A stretch of DNA of 64,000 bases from Nostoc sp. C052 (GTDB taxonomy: Bacteria; Cyanobacteriota; Cyanobacteriia; Cyanobacteriales; Nostocaceae), in assembly GCF_013393905.1 (NCBI RefSeq), contig NZ_CP040272.1:4646001-4710000 (forward strand), given 5' to 3'. The first letter of the stretch is position 1, and each line of letters opens with the position of its first letter. The position numbers and the translations under genes are program-made. The notes under the pieces were generated by a model. The model ran no database searches. It was not told the origin of the DNA and saw only the letters and a list, made by a program, of their open reading frames with translations. Of this stretch, positions 44,736-51,810 are shown piece by piece.

Positions 44736-45809
44736 CTATTTTATCCCCAACTTGTCGCGCACAAAATCCCAAACTTCATTCCAGTGCAGCACACCCACCA
44801 AAACCAAAACGAGCAAAAGCAGAATTACCATCCCGATAATCCAGTTGCTCACATCATCAACAGCCCCACCAATAAACTTGGCTATTCTACCCAGGCGTAC
44901 TGGTAAATCCCAAACTAACCACCGCAGCCATAATTGCCACCACTTTCCATTTGGTTCGTTAGGATTTGCAAGCTGTTGATCAAACTCCTGTTTCGCCCAC
45001 TTGATAGCCTTGCCTTGTTGACGTGCTTCCCACAAATAGTAACCAGCCAATTGCAACTTATAAGGATGACGACTACCCCATTGCTGGGCATGATTCTGTT
45101 CGTCTACACTCAAAGCGGCACCAATTGTAGAGCCACTTGGTAAGCGCGACAGTTCAATAGCCTCATCTGTAGTTAGTTCTTTCAAAGAAATAGTGTGACC
45201 AATATTGAAAAAACTAGAGACAAATCGATGCTCATTAGCATAAACATCCAGTTGTTTACGCGAAGCCACCACTAGCATCAAGGCGTTGCTATCCATCAGC
45301 GATCGCAAATTGTCATAAAATCCATTATCGAATTTATCGGGATATTTCAAAAGGCTTTCAAAATCATCCAAACAGAGAACGGGTAGCTTTCCTTGCTGTT
45401 TCCATTGCTTAACCGCATCTGAAAATGCTTGCCGATTAAGCGGTTTACTCTTCCAACAATTTTGCAGACTGCGTTGTTGCCATCCCTGAACCTGACTCAG
45501 CAAACCTTCAGCTACAGCCTCATAGAAACCCGTTTCAGTTTGGCAATCTACACCGCGTAACGGTAGGTAAATTACCACATAATTACTGCTGTTGTTTAAT
45601 ACTCGCTGCTGCCAAGTCAGAACAAAATAATGCAGCAACGAAGATTTACCAATGTGCTTCTCGCCAACTATATTAATACTTGTAGGCTGATCGCCCTTCA
45701 TCCGAGATGCGATCGCGTGTAATTCATCTTTACGACCAACAAACAGCCTGGGATCTTCAATCATCCCCGCAGCCACAAAAGGATTGGCAGGCAGCGCTCC
45801 AGAAGTCAT
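44736..45809 (-). CDS. STAND/AAA-type NTPase with C-terminal membrane anchor
   Basis: A 357-residue protein. FVGRKDELHAIASRM precedes Walker A GEKHIGKSS (49-57), as in Orc/Cdc6-like and STAND NTPases. Walker B is LCLDDFESLL (146-155). A helical lid domain follows (LKELTTDEAIELSRLP). One strongly hydrophobic helix lies at about 318-340 (IIGMVILLLLVLVLVGVLHW), then a short tail, so the NTPase domain probably faces the cytoplasm. It is the upstream partner of the GVA-repeat NTPase. Role unknown; signalling or stress/defence control is possible but unproven. Confidence 0.82.
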   Translation of the reverse strand: MTSGALPANPFVAAGMIEDPRLFVGRKDELHAIASRMKGDQPTSINIVGEKHIGKSSLLHYFVLTWQQRVLNNSSNYVVIYLPLRGVDCQTETGFYEAVAEGLLSQVQGWQQRSLQNCWKSKPLNRQAFSDAVKQWKQQGKLPVLCLDDFESLLKYPDKFDNGFYDNLRSLMDSNALMLVVASRKQLDVYANEHRFVSSFFNIGHTISLKELTTDEAIELSRLPSGSTIGAALSVDEQNHAQQWGSRHPYKLQLAGYYLWEARQQGKAIKWAKQEFDQQLANPNEPNGKWWQLWLRWLVWDLPVRLGRIAKFIGGAVDDVSNWIIGMVILLLLVLVLVGVLHWNEVWDFVRDKLGIK

Positions 45810-46083
45810 GTAAAGCGTTATCCTAGTTTCAGCAATTTAAGTGCAATCACCTAAAAGAATACCACTAGCCCCATAATTTCTTTGCAGATCGCAAAGACGC
45901 AATAAATCACCGTACCAATTTGTAGAGACGGCGATTTATCGCGTCTTTTGCCTTAGCCGATTCACCGCGTCTCTTGCCTTAAACGTAGTATCTGAGAAAA
46001 TATCTATTTGGCAAATGGCCCAATGTTGACTGCTAATAGTGCAGAACAAAGCATTGATGCGATCGCCAATTTCCTAAACTAGA
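45810..46083. other. Spacer with 'cgcgtct' dispersed repeat
   Basis: The wording gagacggcgatttatcgcgtct, then gattcaccgcgtctcttgcc, resembles a common Nostoc spacer repeat. No gene is visible. The upstream part should hold the promoter of the NTPase operon. Confidence 0.4.
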
Positions 46084-47259
46084 TTAACAGCACAATCCCT
46101 TTAATACCTTTGCCAAATACTCATACTGCTCTAAAGTATTGTAAATCTGCGCCGAAATCCTTACCAACAGCCGAGGTTTTTCCTGCCACGGCATCACCTG
46201 CACTTGAATACTAAACTTATCAAACAACTCATCATGTATAGACATGAAATCGCAGTTTTCCAAAGTCGCAGGCATTGGCACAACCGCCATTGAACCAATC
46301 ATCTCCTCTGGACAAAGCGGCTGCACCTCCAGCGCTTCACAAAGTAGCCGTCTTCCCTGCAACACTAACTGATGATTTTGCTGTCTCAATTCTGTCCATC
46401 CACCAGGTAGCAACGAACCCATAAAAGCGATCGCTTCCGGTACAGACATATAAGCTGTAGGATCGTCTGTACCTGTCCAGTCAAATTCCAACTGAAAGCG
46501 GCTTTTATCAGTGCGTGGCGAATTTGTGCCGTGGCTAATTGTCAGAGGACGAATTTCTGACTGTTTATCTCGCCGCACATACAAAAATGCTGCCCCTTTG
46601 GGCGCACACAGCCATTTATGACAATTCCCCGTGTAATAAGTTGCCCCAATCTCCCGCAAATCGAGACAAACCATCCCAGGCGCATGTGCCCCATCTATCA
46701 ATGTATCTACACCCCGTTGTTGCAACTCCTTCGCCAACTCTTGAATCGGGAAAATTAGCCCTGTCTGGCTGGTAACATGATCCAAAAGTGCTAATCGTGT
46801 TTTTGGTGAAACTCGCTCAATTACTGCTGCGATTACTTGCTGTGGCGAGTCAATGGGGAAAGGAACTTTTGCCACCACCACCCGCGCACCAGTACGACTG
46901 GCAATAAAATCAAGTGCATTGCGGCAAGCATTATATTCGTGGTTAGTTGTAAGTATTTCGTCCTCTGGTGAAAATGTCAGCGACCTTAACACCGAATTAA
47001 CGCCAGTCGTGGCATTGGGGACAAATACCAAATCCTGCACATCAGCACCTACAAACGCCGCCAACTTACTTCTGGCATCATCTAGCAGAGGTTCCCATTC
47101 CCTACCAAAAAAGCGCAAAGGTTCATGTTCGATCTGCGATCGCAAACGTTGTTGAAACTCAAGCACTTGTTTAGGACAAGCACCAAAAGACCCATGATTC
47201 AGAAACGTCACAGCCGAGTCAAGTGACCATAAACCTCTGATGGATAATCTAAAATCCAA
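46084..47259 (-). CDS. Class V aminotransferase-fold PLP enzyme (isopenicillin N epimerase-like)
   Basis: A 391-residue fold-type I PLP enzyme. Landmarks: FLNHGSFGACP, FVPNATTGVNSV, TTNHEYNA, DHVTSQTG, the cofactor aspartate/histidine IDGAHAPG (D189, H192) and the Schiff-base lysine GNCHKW (K215). The branch with HKW and FLNHGSFG is usually annotated as isopenicillin-N epimerase-like or aminotransferase class V; cysteine desulfurase activity cannot be excluded. The reaction here is unknown. No ATG fits; TTG at 47259 is the longest plausible start. tRNA-Asn lies 11 bases upstream on the same strand. Confidence 0.88.
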   Translation of the reverse strand: MDFRLSIRGLWSLDSAVTFLNHGSFGACPKQVLEFQQRLRSQIEHEPLRFFGREWEPLLDDARSKLAAFVGADVQDLVFVPNATTGVNSVLRSLTFSPEDEILTTNHEYNACRNALDFIASRTGARVVVAKVPFPIDSPQQVIAAVIERVSPKTRLALLDHVTSQTGLIFPIQELAKELQQRGVDTLIDGAHAPGMVCLDLREIGATYYTGNCHKWLCAPKGAAFLYVRRDKQSEIRPLTISHGTNSPRTDKSRFQLEFDWTGTDDPTAYMSVPEAIAFMGSLLPGGWTELRQQNHQLVLQGRRLLCEALEVQPLCPEEMIGSMAVVPMPATLENCDFMSIHDELFDKFSIQVQVMPWQEKPRLLVRISAQIYNTLEQYEYLAKVLKGLCC

Positions 47260-47269
47260 AATTGATAAA

Positions 47270-47341
<72 letters not shown>

Positions 47342-47477
47342 TCACTCACGATTTATAATCTTAGGGCTAAAAATAGAATTTGGCAAGTACTTTCGATAAT
47401 ATTTTTTTTAGATACTTAATTTATAGAAATTTTGCAGCCAAAACCCATTCAGGAACTTAAGCAGAGACTTTTAAATA

Positions 47478-48026
47478 CTATAGTCCCATTCGTAATTCAG
47501 CCAGACGTTGCCGCGCCTTAGCATCAATGGCATTAGCTAAAAACCTACTCTTAGATTGTTTCCGTGTGTGATACTTTTGTCGCATCCGGCAAACAGTGGC
47601 TTCCACTTCCCCACAAAGTTGTTGTGCTGACAACCATTCAGCCCCATACCCTTGAATCATCAGCTGTTGTGCCCGATCTGATGTAGCAACAATCACACGA
47701 GAAATTAAAGATTGAGCTATTTGCTGCCGAAAAGAAGCACAGGACTTTTCAATATAAGTATCTGCTGTTTGCCCGAAATCAGTGTAATAAACAGATAAAA
47801 GCTCAGTAATAATTTCTTTATTACTAGAGTTGTTTTGATATTGGGCATCAAAAACTATCTGAGTTGTGTAACCTTGAAACGCACTATAACCAGTCATCGC
47901 TTCCACAAGTTCGCCCCGTGCGGCCTCTAATCCAACGCTATCACGCGTTTTTTTAAGGCAAGGCCAAGCACCTATGATATTGTAGCCGTCCACTAACAAA
48001 ACGGCTTGGAGTAAGGAACGGGGCAT
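47478..48026 (-). CDS. NYN domain (YacP-like) RNA endonuclease
   Basis: A 182-residue PIN-like nuclease of the YacP/Rae1 group. It has LLVDGYNIIGAWP at the N-terminus (catalytic D13), VVFDAQY-like IVFDAQYQN, the acidic TADTYIEKSC and VIVATSDRAQQLM with GAEWLSAQQL. Bacillus Rae1 cleaves mRNA on the ribosome, and cyanobacterial/plastid relatives are thought to process RNA. ATG at 48026. The tail is Arg- and Lys-rich. Confidence 0.88.
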   Translation of the reverse strand: MPRSLLQAVLLVDGYNIIGAWPCLKKTRDSVGLEAARGELVEAMTGYSAFQGYTTQIVFDAQYQNNSSNKEIITELLSVYYTDFGQTADTYIEKSCASFRQQIAQSLISRVIVATSDRAQQLMIQGYGAEWLSAQQLCGEVEATVCRMRQKYHTRKQSKSRFLANAIDAKARQRLAELRMGL

Positions 48027-48125
48027 GGTTTTTAATCACAATTTTCTAGAGTTAACAAAATTCATTCATAAGTTTTATAATAATTGATCAATTGTGTGTA
48101 ACACTATGCTACATAGAATAAAAAA

Positions 48126-48213
48126 TACGACAGCCTCACAAAACTCAAGCCTAAGATAGACGCACCAACTTAAAACGCGCCTTTGTTTAAAAGGCGCGTT
48201 AAAGTTCTTTTTT
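48126..48213 (+). ncRNA. Candidate small RNA ending in a strong intrinsic terminator
   Basis: A -10-like TAGAAT (48114-48119) with a -35-like TTGTGT (48092-48097) at 16-base spacing predicts a start near 48126. The transcript would have about 40 unpaired bases and then the terminator hairpin, about 88 nt in all. No open frame of note is inside. No plus-strand gene lies upstream for many kilobases, so the terminator has no other obvious client. The family is not recognised; it is not Yfr1 because the ACUCCUCACAC motif is absent. Confidence 0.4.
48167..48213 (+). terminator. Rho-independent terminator, plus strand, no upstream protein gene
   Basis: Arms 48167-48171 with 48202-48206 (AACTT/AAGTT) and 48174-48184 with 48190-48200 (AACGCGCCTTT/AAAGGCGCGTT) form a 16-bp stem with a small internal loop and a 5-base loop. 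The run cTTTTTT (48208-48213) follows immediately. The minus strand has no T-run after the stem, so it works only for plus-strand transcription. Confidence 0.85.
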
Positions 48214-48280
48214 AGTAGTATTCAGGAGTCCAGTTAAGGAGTAGCGAGGCTTGAGCCAGCGCAATGAATTTTACCTATTT

Positions 48281-48347
48281 ACTCAGCACTCATTACTCAT
48301 CACTCAGCACTCAGCACTCAGCACTCAGCACTCAGCACTCAGCACTT
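48281..48347. repeat. STRR heptamer array (ACTCAGC)
   Basis: Degenerate units (actcagc, actcatt) lead into about six perfect copies of actcagc ending at the stop codon of the ECF-type ATPase gene. It belongs to the same class as the arrays near 2700, 5900 and 12600. Confidence 0.8.
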
Positions 48348-48349
48348 AG

Positions 48350-49027
48350 TTAGGAGGCTTCGCTGTCTACCTCCATTAGACGTTGTTTGAGGCGTTGGGG
48401 TTCACCTCTATCTACCAGAGAGCCTTTTTCTAGCAAAAAAGCGCCGTCACAGTAATTTAACTCGTCTAATCGATGTGTCACCCACAGGGCTGTAATACCT
48501 CGACTTTTGACAAGGCGGCGGACACCAGCAACTAAATCTAACTGACTATCTGGATCTAGCAAGGCAGTGGGTTCATCTAATAATAGAACTTCACAGCGAC
48601 GGGCGATCGCACCGGCGATCGCGACTCGCTGTTTCTGTCCCCCAGAGAGCGCATAAATAGGGCGTCGTTGCAAGGTAAGCAAATTCACCGCCCCCAGCGC
48701 CTCCTCAACCCTGGCTCTAGTAGCAGCAGGTGGCAACTTTTCTTCCACCAATCCAAAAGCCACATCAGCACCAACCGTTGGCATCACCAGTTGATGATCT
48801 GGATTTTGGAAGACAAAACCAACGGGGTGCAAAACCCGAATTTCGCCAGATTCAGGAGCTAATAACCCCGCCAGCAGTCTCAGTAACGTTGATTTTCCGC
48901 TGCCATTTGTACCCAAGAGCATCCAAAACTCACCCTTGGGTACTTCTAAAGAGCAAGATTTGATCACTTTCTCTCCATTAGGCCAACTGAAATTTAAATC
49001 CTTGACCTCAATGCCAACTTGAGACAT
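48350..49027 (-). CDS. ABC transporter ATPase of ECF/CbiO type
   Basis: A 225-residue ATPase with Walker A LGTNGSGKST, the QNPDHQLVMPTV Q-loop wording typical of energy-coupling factor (ECF) vitamin and metal transporters, signature LSGGQKQRVAIAGAIA, Walker B LLLDEPTA and the switch histidine WVTHR. No S-component or T-component gene is adjacent, so the cargo is unknown. It starts at an ATG (49027) 13 bases after the UPF0367 gene, so the two are probably one transcript. Confidence 0.9.
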   Translation of the reverse strand: MSQVGIEVKDLNFSWPNGEKVIKSCSLEVPKGEFWMLLGTNGSGKSTLLRLLAGLLAPESGEIRVLHPVGFVFQNPDHQLVMPTVGADVAFGLVEEKLPPAATRARVEEALGAVNLLTLQRRPIYALSGGQKQRVAIAGAIARRCEVLLLDEPTALLDPDSQLDLVAGVRRLVKSRGITALWVTHRLDELNYCDGAFLLEKGSLVDRGEPQRLKQRLMEVDSEAS

Positions 49028-49040
49028 TTGTCAACCTTAG

Positions 49041-49313
49041 TTACTCAGCAGCTACAGCAAAAAAGCCAGGTGGTCTGCCACCACCAGGGGTTGTACCATC
49101 TTTCTGAACAATCTGCACCCCAGAAATTTCACTAGCGCGGACAGCAATTTTTTTCTCTGTCTTGCCCTCGCACTTGAGTTCCACAATGTCAGGGTTCCCA
49201 GAACGGATTGCTGCCAAAATTAGCTGATAGACAGCCTCAGCATCCTCTGCTGACTTACGTTGTACCGAAATAGGGAAAGCAGTGTTTCTGATGCTTAAAT
49301 CGATGGTAAACAT
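49041..49313 (-). CDS. UPF0367-like small cyanobacterial protein (90 aa)
   Basis: The N-terminus MFTIDLSIRNTAFPISVQRK, the middle AVYQLILAAIRSG and IVELKCEGKTEKKIAVRASEISGVQIV, and the end GFFAVAAE resemble the UPF0367 family, conserved in cyanobacteria with no known function. Identification is from memory of the family pattern and is less certain than for the other genes. The protein is soluble, probably alpha/beta, with a Gly/Pro-rich loop TTPGGGRPPG. It lies directly upstream of the ECF-type ATPase. Confidence 0.7.
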   Translation of the reverse strand: MFTIDLSIRNTAFPISVQRKSAEDAEAVYQLILAAIRSGNPDIVELKCEGKTEKKIAVRASEISGVQIVQKDGTTPGGGRPPGFFAVAAE

Positions 49314-49667
49314 TTAGCAATAATCAAATTTAACTGTGGACTCATTTTAGCGTCAGCTGAGTGATTCTAGGGAAATGGGGGTTGGAAGAGGCAGGGGGGC
49401 AGGGTGCAGGGAGCAAGGGAGAGAATTCAAATTACCTCTTTCCCCTCTTGCTGCCCTACTTTATCTGCCTCGTCTGAATCAAAAATTAATTTTTATTACA
49501 AAACCCCTAGAAAAATTAGCGATTTACACCTAATATGATTAAAGGTATGTAAAAAATTGTAAACTTGGTTAACAACCCGGTTAACTTTCTACTTATAGAG
49601 GGCTTTTGTATAGCCATCTATAATACAGATACAGCCTGTACTTATAAACATTTGGAGATTTGCTCTA
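49314..49667. other. Divergent promoter region of psbD and UPF0367
   Basis: A G-rich then C-rich stretch (about 49380-49470) can form a long imperfect hairpin. Bases 49566-49584 hold two direct copies of ggttaac, each containing the palindrome GTTAAC, which could be a regulator site. The psbD promoter follows. Confidence 0.45.
49619..49624 (+). promoter_or_regulatory. Predicted -10 box of psbD (TATAAT)
   Basis: A perfect TATAAT lies 43 bases before the psbD start codon. No good -35 hexamer sits at the standard distance, which is common for cyanobacterial photosynthesis promoters. A Shine-Dalgarno-like GGAG at 49654-49657 lies 10 bases before the ATG. Confidence 0.5.
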
Positions 49668-50723
49668 ATGACCATCGCAGTTGGACGTGCCCCCAGTAGA
49701 GGGTGGTTTGACGTTCTTGACGACTGGCTCAAGCGCGATCGCTTCGTATTCGTAGGTTGGTCAGGGATATTATTATTCCCCTGCGCCTTCCTAGCACTAG
49801 GCGGTTGGCTGACCGGCACCACCTTCGTCACCTCTTGGTACACCCACGGATTAGCCTCCTCCTACCTAGAAGGAGCGAACTTTCTGACAGTGGCAGTATC
49901 CACCCCCGCCGACAGCATGGGACATTCCCTATTGCTGTTGTGGGGGCCAGAAGCCCAAGGCAACCTCACCCGTTGGTTTCAATTGGGTGGCTTGTGGCCA
50001 TTCGTGGCCCTGCACGGAGCCTTCGGTTTGATTGGCTTCATGTTGCGGCAATTTGAAATTGCACGTCTAGTAGGTATCCGTCCTTACAACGCCCTCGCCT
50101 TCTCCGCTCCCATCGCGGTATTCGTCAGTGTATTCCTGATGTACCCCTTGGGACAATCAAGCTGGTTCTTCGCACCCAGCTTTGGCGTGGCAGCAATTTT
50201 CCGGTTCCTGCTATTCCTGCAAGGCTTCCATAACTGGACACTTAACCCCTTCCACATGATGGGAGTTGCGGGTGTATTGGGTGGTGCGCTATTGTGCGCC
50301 ATTCATGGTGCCACAGTGGAAAATACCTTGTTTGAAGACGGCGATGGTGCTAACACCTTCCGCGCCTTCAATCCCACCCAATCAGAAGAAACCTACTCAA
50401 TGGTGACAGCAAACCGTTTCTGGTCACAGATTTTCGGTATTGCTTTCTCTAACAAGCGCTGGTTGCACTTCTTTATGTTGTTCGTGCCAGTCACAGGCTT
50501 GTGGATGAGTGCCGTCGGCATCGTCGGTTTAGCACTCAACCTGCGGGCTTATGATTTCGTTTCCCAAGAATTACGGGCGGCGGAAGACCCGGAGTTTGAA
50601 ACCTTCTATACCAAAAACATTTTGCTGAACGAGGGTATCCGCGCTTGGATGGCTCCTCAAGATCAACCCCACGAACAATTTGTATTCCCTGAGGAAGTTC
50701 TACCTCGCGGTAACGCTCTCTAA
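49668..50723 (+). CDS. psbD: Photosystem II reaction centre protein D2 (divergent stand-alone copy)
   Basis: D2 pairs with D1 to carry the PSII electron-transfer chain in the thylakoid. The 351-residue protein has the five-helix pattern and keeps the redox tyrosine region FLMYPLGQSSW, the chlorophyll histidine GFHNWTLNPFHMMG, the iron ligands and the C-terminus FPEEVLPRGNAL. Compared with the D2 sequence I know from other cyanobacteria, it is one residue shorter near the start (RAPSRGWF instead of RAPAERGWF). It also differs in one stretch: A70 for Cys, N99-L100 for Asp-Phe, F104 for Cys, P111 for Thr. psbC does not follow, so this is probably a second psbD copy. Confidence 0.97.
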   Translation: MTIAVGRAPSRGWFDVLDDWLKRDRFVFVGWSGILLFPCAFLALGGWLTGTTFVTSWYTHGLASSYLEGANFLTVAVSTPADSMGHSLLLLWGPEAQGNLTRWFQLGGLWPFVALHGAFGLIGFMLRQFEIARLVGIRPYNALAFSAPIAVFVSVFLMYPLGQSSWFFAPSFGVAAIFRFLLFLQGFHNWTLNPFHMMGVAGVLGGALLCAIHGATVENTLFEDGDGANTFRAFNPTQSEETYSMVTANRFWSQIFGIAFSNKRWLHFFMLFVPVTGLWMSAVGIVGLALNLRAYDFVSQELRAAEDPEFETFYTKNILLNEGIRAWMAPQDQPHEQFVFPEEVLPRGNAL

Positions 50724-50843
50724 GAATTAAAATCCGGCTATGTTCTGAATTAGGATTGTGATGGATAAAAATTGACACCACCAAGATTAAATAATCTCCT
50801 TGTAATAAACCAAGAAAGTGTCAATATTCACCATTCTCTAGTT

Positions 50844-50872
50844 ATCTCTCACCAAAAGGTGGGAGATTTTTT
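50844..50872 (+). terminator. Rho-independent terminator of psbD
   Basis: A 10-bp stem (50844-50853 with 50858-50867, one G-T pair) with an AAAA loop is followed by a run of Ts (50867-50872). It lies 120 bases after the psbD stop codon. Confidence 0.85.
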
Positions 50873-50975
50873 CTGTATATGGTTAATATCTCTAAATTTA
50901 TGTGTTATGTTAGGTGAAGGTTATAAACCCAGAGTAAATACTCTGCCCTTTGAAAACTAAGACCGCTTAGGCAAT

Positions 50976-50986
50976 AAGGAGGTGAT
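50976..50986 (+). promoter_or_regulatory. Extended Shine-Dalgarno sequence (AAGGAGGTGAT)
   Basis: These 11 bases are the exact complement of the usual 3' end of bacterial 16S rRNA (ATCACCTCCTT). The GGAGG core lies 8 bases before the ATG at 50991, which is ideal spacing. No other gene in the window has so complete a ribosome-binding site. Confidence 0.7.
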
Positions 50987-50990
50987 GCCC

Positions 50991-51062
50991 ATGATAGAAA
51001 GTAGTAAATGCATGGGTCATCAGGTTGCAGTTAGCCGGCTGTGTGCCGGGGCTGTTCTCTAA
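50991..51062 (+). CDS. 23-residue small open reading frame
   Basis: ATG at 50991, TAA at 51060-51062. The peptide begins MIESSKCMGHQ and ends SRLCAGAVL, with two cysteines. It is too short for a stable domain and has no clear membrane helix. The main evidence is the maximal Shine-Dalgarno sequence and the dedicated-looking transcript with its own terminator. It may be a leader or regulatory peptide, or the reading frame may be incidental to a structured RNA that binds ribosomes. Confidence 0.4.
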   Translation: MIESSKCMGHQVAVSRLCAGAVL

Positions 51063-51164
51063 AAGTTAGCCTTAGTCATCTTTGAGATACTAAGTTAGCT
51101 CAAGTAGCTAGGCAAGCTCGGAGTTCCTTCCGGCAGTCTGGTTGCAACCTGAAGACCCGCTAGA

Positions 51165-51212
51165 CCGCTCTGACTTAGACCATCCGATCTAAATCAGGGC
51201 GGATAGTTTTTT
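51165..51212 (+). terminator. Rho-independent terminator after the small ORF
   Basis: Arms 51165-51179 and 51188-51202 pair over 15 positions, with one G-T pair and one mismatch. The loop is 8 bases and TTTTTT (51207-51212) follows 4 bases later. Confidence 0.82.
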
Positions 51213-51271
51213 ATGGGTGACTTTTATTGGTTGCTTTTGAAAACTTTAGATTGATATGCCTGTGGTAGTCA

Positions 51272-51340
51272 CTAAGCTTTATTGTTGGTGCAGCCTCCGT
51301 AGAAAAGTGCAGGTAAAGCCAACAAATTTAAGTTTTTTTT
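51272..51340 (+). terminator. Terminator-like or structured element before the pterin dehydratase gene
   Basis: TTGTTGG (51282-51288) pairs with CCAACAA (51319-51325), TGCA/TGCA may extend the fold inward and CTT/AAG outward. A run of eight Ts (51333-51340) follows. It is the third terminator-like signal in 500 bases. It could be an attenuator for the downstream gene or the end of another small RNA. Confidence 0.45.
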
Positions 51341-51528
51341 AAAGACGAATATCTTACATCAAACTTTGGGGACTGAATCGGATTTGAGTAATAGCGTCTA
51401 TCTACGAAGTCTGATTTAAATATACACACATAATTATGATGTCCTAATCTATTTGGGTGCAGAATAAAAGAAGTTTGCCTTTCTCAAATGCAAAATGTAA
51501 CAAATATATATATCAGGAATTTTTTGAT

Positions 51529-51810
51529 ATGGCACAACTACTCACCGAAGCGGAAATTCAAGAACAAGCTAAGGTTTTGGCAGATTGGACTGTTGAAGAC
51601 TCCAAATTGCTGATTACCCGCACATTCAAAGATTTTATTGAAGCAATTGAGTTTGTCAATAAACTAGTAGAGCCAGCTGAGTCAGCCGGGCATCATCCAG
51701 ATATAGAGATTTCCTACAACAAAGTGAAGATTATACTCACAACACATGATGCAGGTGGGTTGACGCAGCCAGACTTTGATGTAGCGCAGGCGATTTCCCA
51801 AATCAACTAA
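51529..51810 (+). CDS. Pterin-4a-carbinolamine dehydratase (PCD/DCoH)
   Basis: A 93-residue enzyme that dehydrates 4a-hydroxytetrahydropterins. Active-site wording AESAGHHPDIEISYNKVKI with the His-His-Pro-Asp core, then TTHDAGGLTQPDFDVAQ, is typical. The ATG at 51529 with AGGA 10 bases before it is chosen. An upstream in-frame ATA/GTG-type start at 51457 would add 24 non-conserved residues. In cyanobacteria without aromatic amino acid hydroxylases the substrate may be another pterin, such as a molybdopterin- or cyanopterin-related compound. Confidence 0.92.
   Translation: MAQLLTEAEIQEQAKVLADWTVEDSKLLITRTFKDFIEAIEFVNKLVEPAESAGHHPDIEISYNKVKIILTTHDAGGLTQPDFDVAQAISQIN

Larger units (their letters stand above)
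48027..48349. other. Spacer holding an orphan terminator and STRR array
   Basis: Both flanking genes are on the minus strand. The spacer carries a plus-strand intrinsic terminator (48167-48213), a promoter-like pair upstream of it (48092-48119) and a heptamer array (48281-48347). A plus-strand sRNA candidate is listed separately. Confidence 0.5.
50930..51212 (+). ncRNA. Candidate structured RNA with an embedded 23-codon reading frame
   Basis: Small hairpins are seen at 50930-50945 (CAGAGT/ACTCTG), 50957-50970 (CTAAG/CTTAG) and 51035-51049 (CCGGC/GCCGG). Further local pairing lies around 51066-51095 and 51137-51157. The stretch ends in a strong terminator (51165-51212). TATAAA at 50922-50927 may be its -10 box. 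The 23-codon frame lies in the first half. I do not recognise the RNA; glutamine, cobalamin, TPP and guanidine riboswitch cores are not apparent. Confidence 0.45.

Noticed and set aside
50724..50843. psbC overlapping or following psbD
   Set aside because: No psbC frame is present; a terminator follows psbD within 150 bases.
50930..51212. Known riboswitch (glutamine, cobalamin, TPP, guanidine) after psbD
   Set aside because: I could not find the conserved core words of these classes, so it is left as an unassigned RNA candidate.
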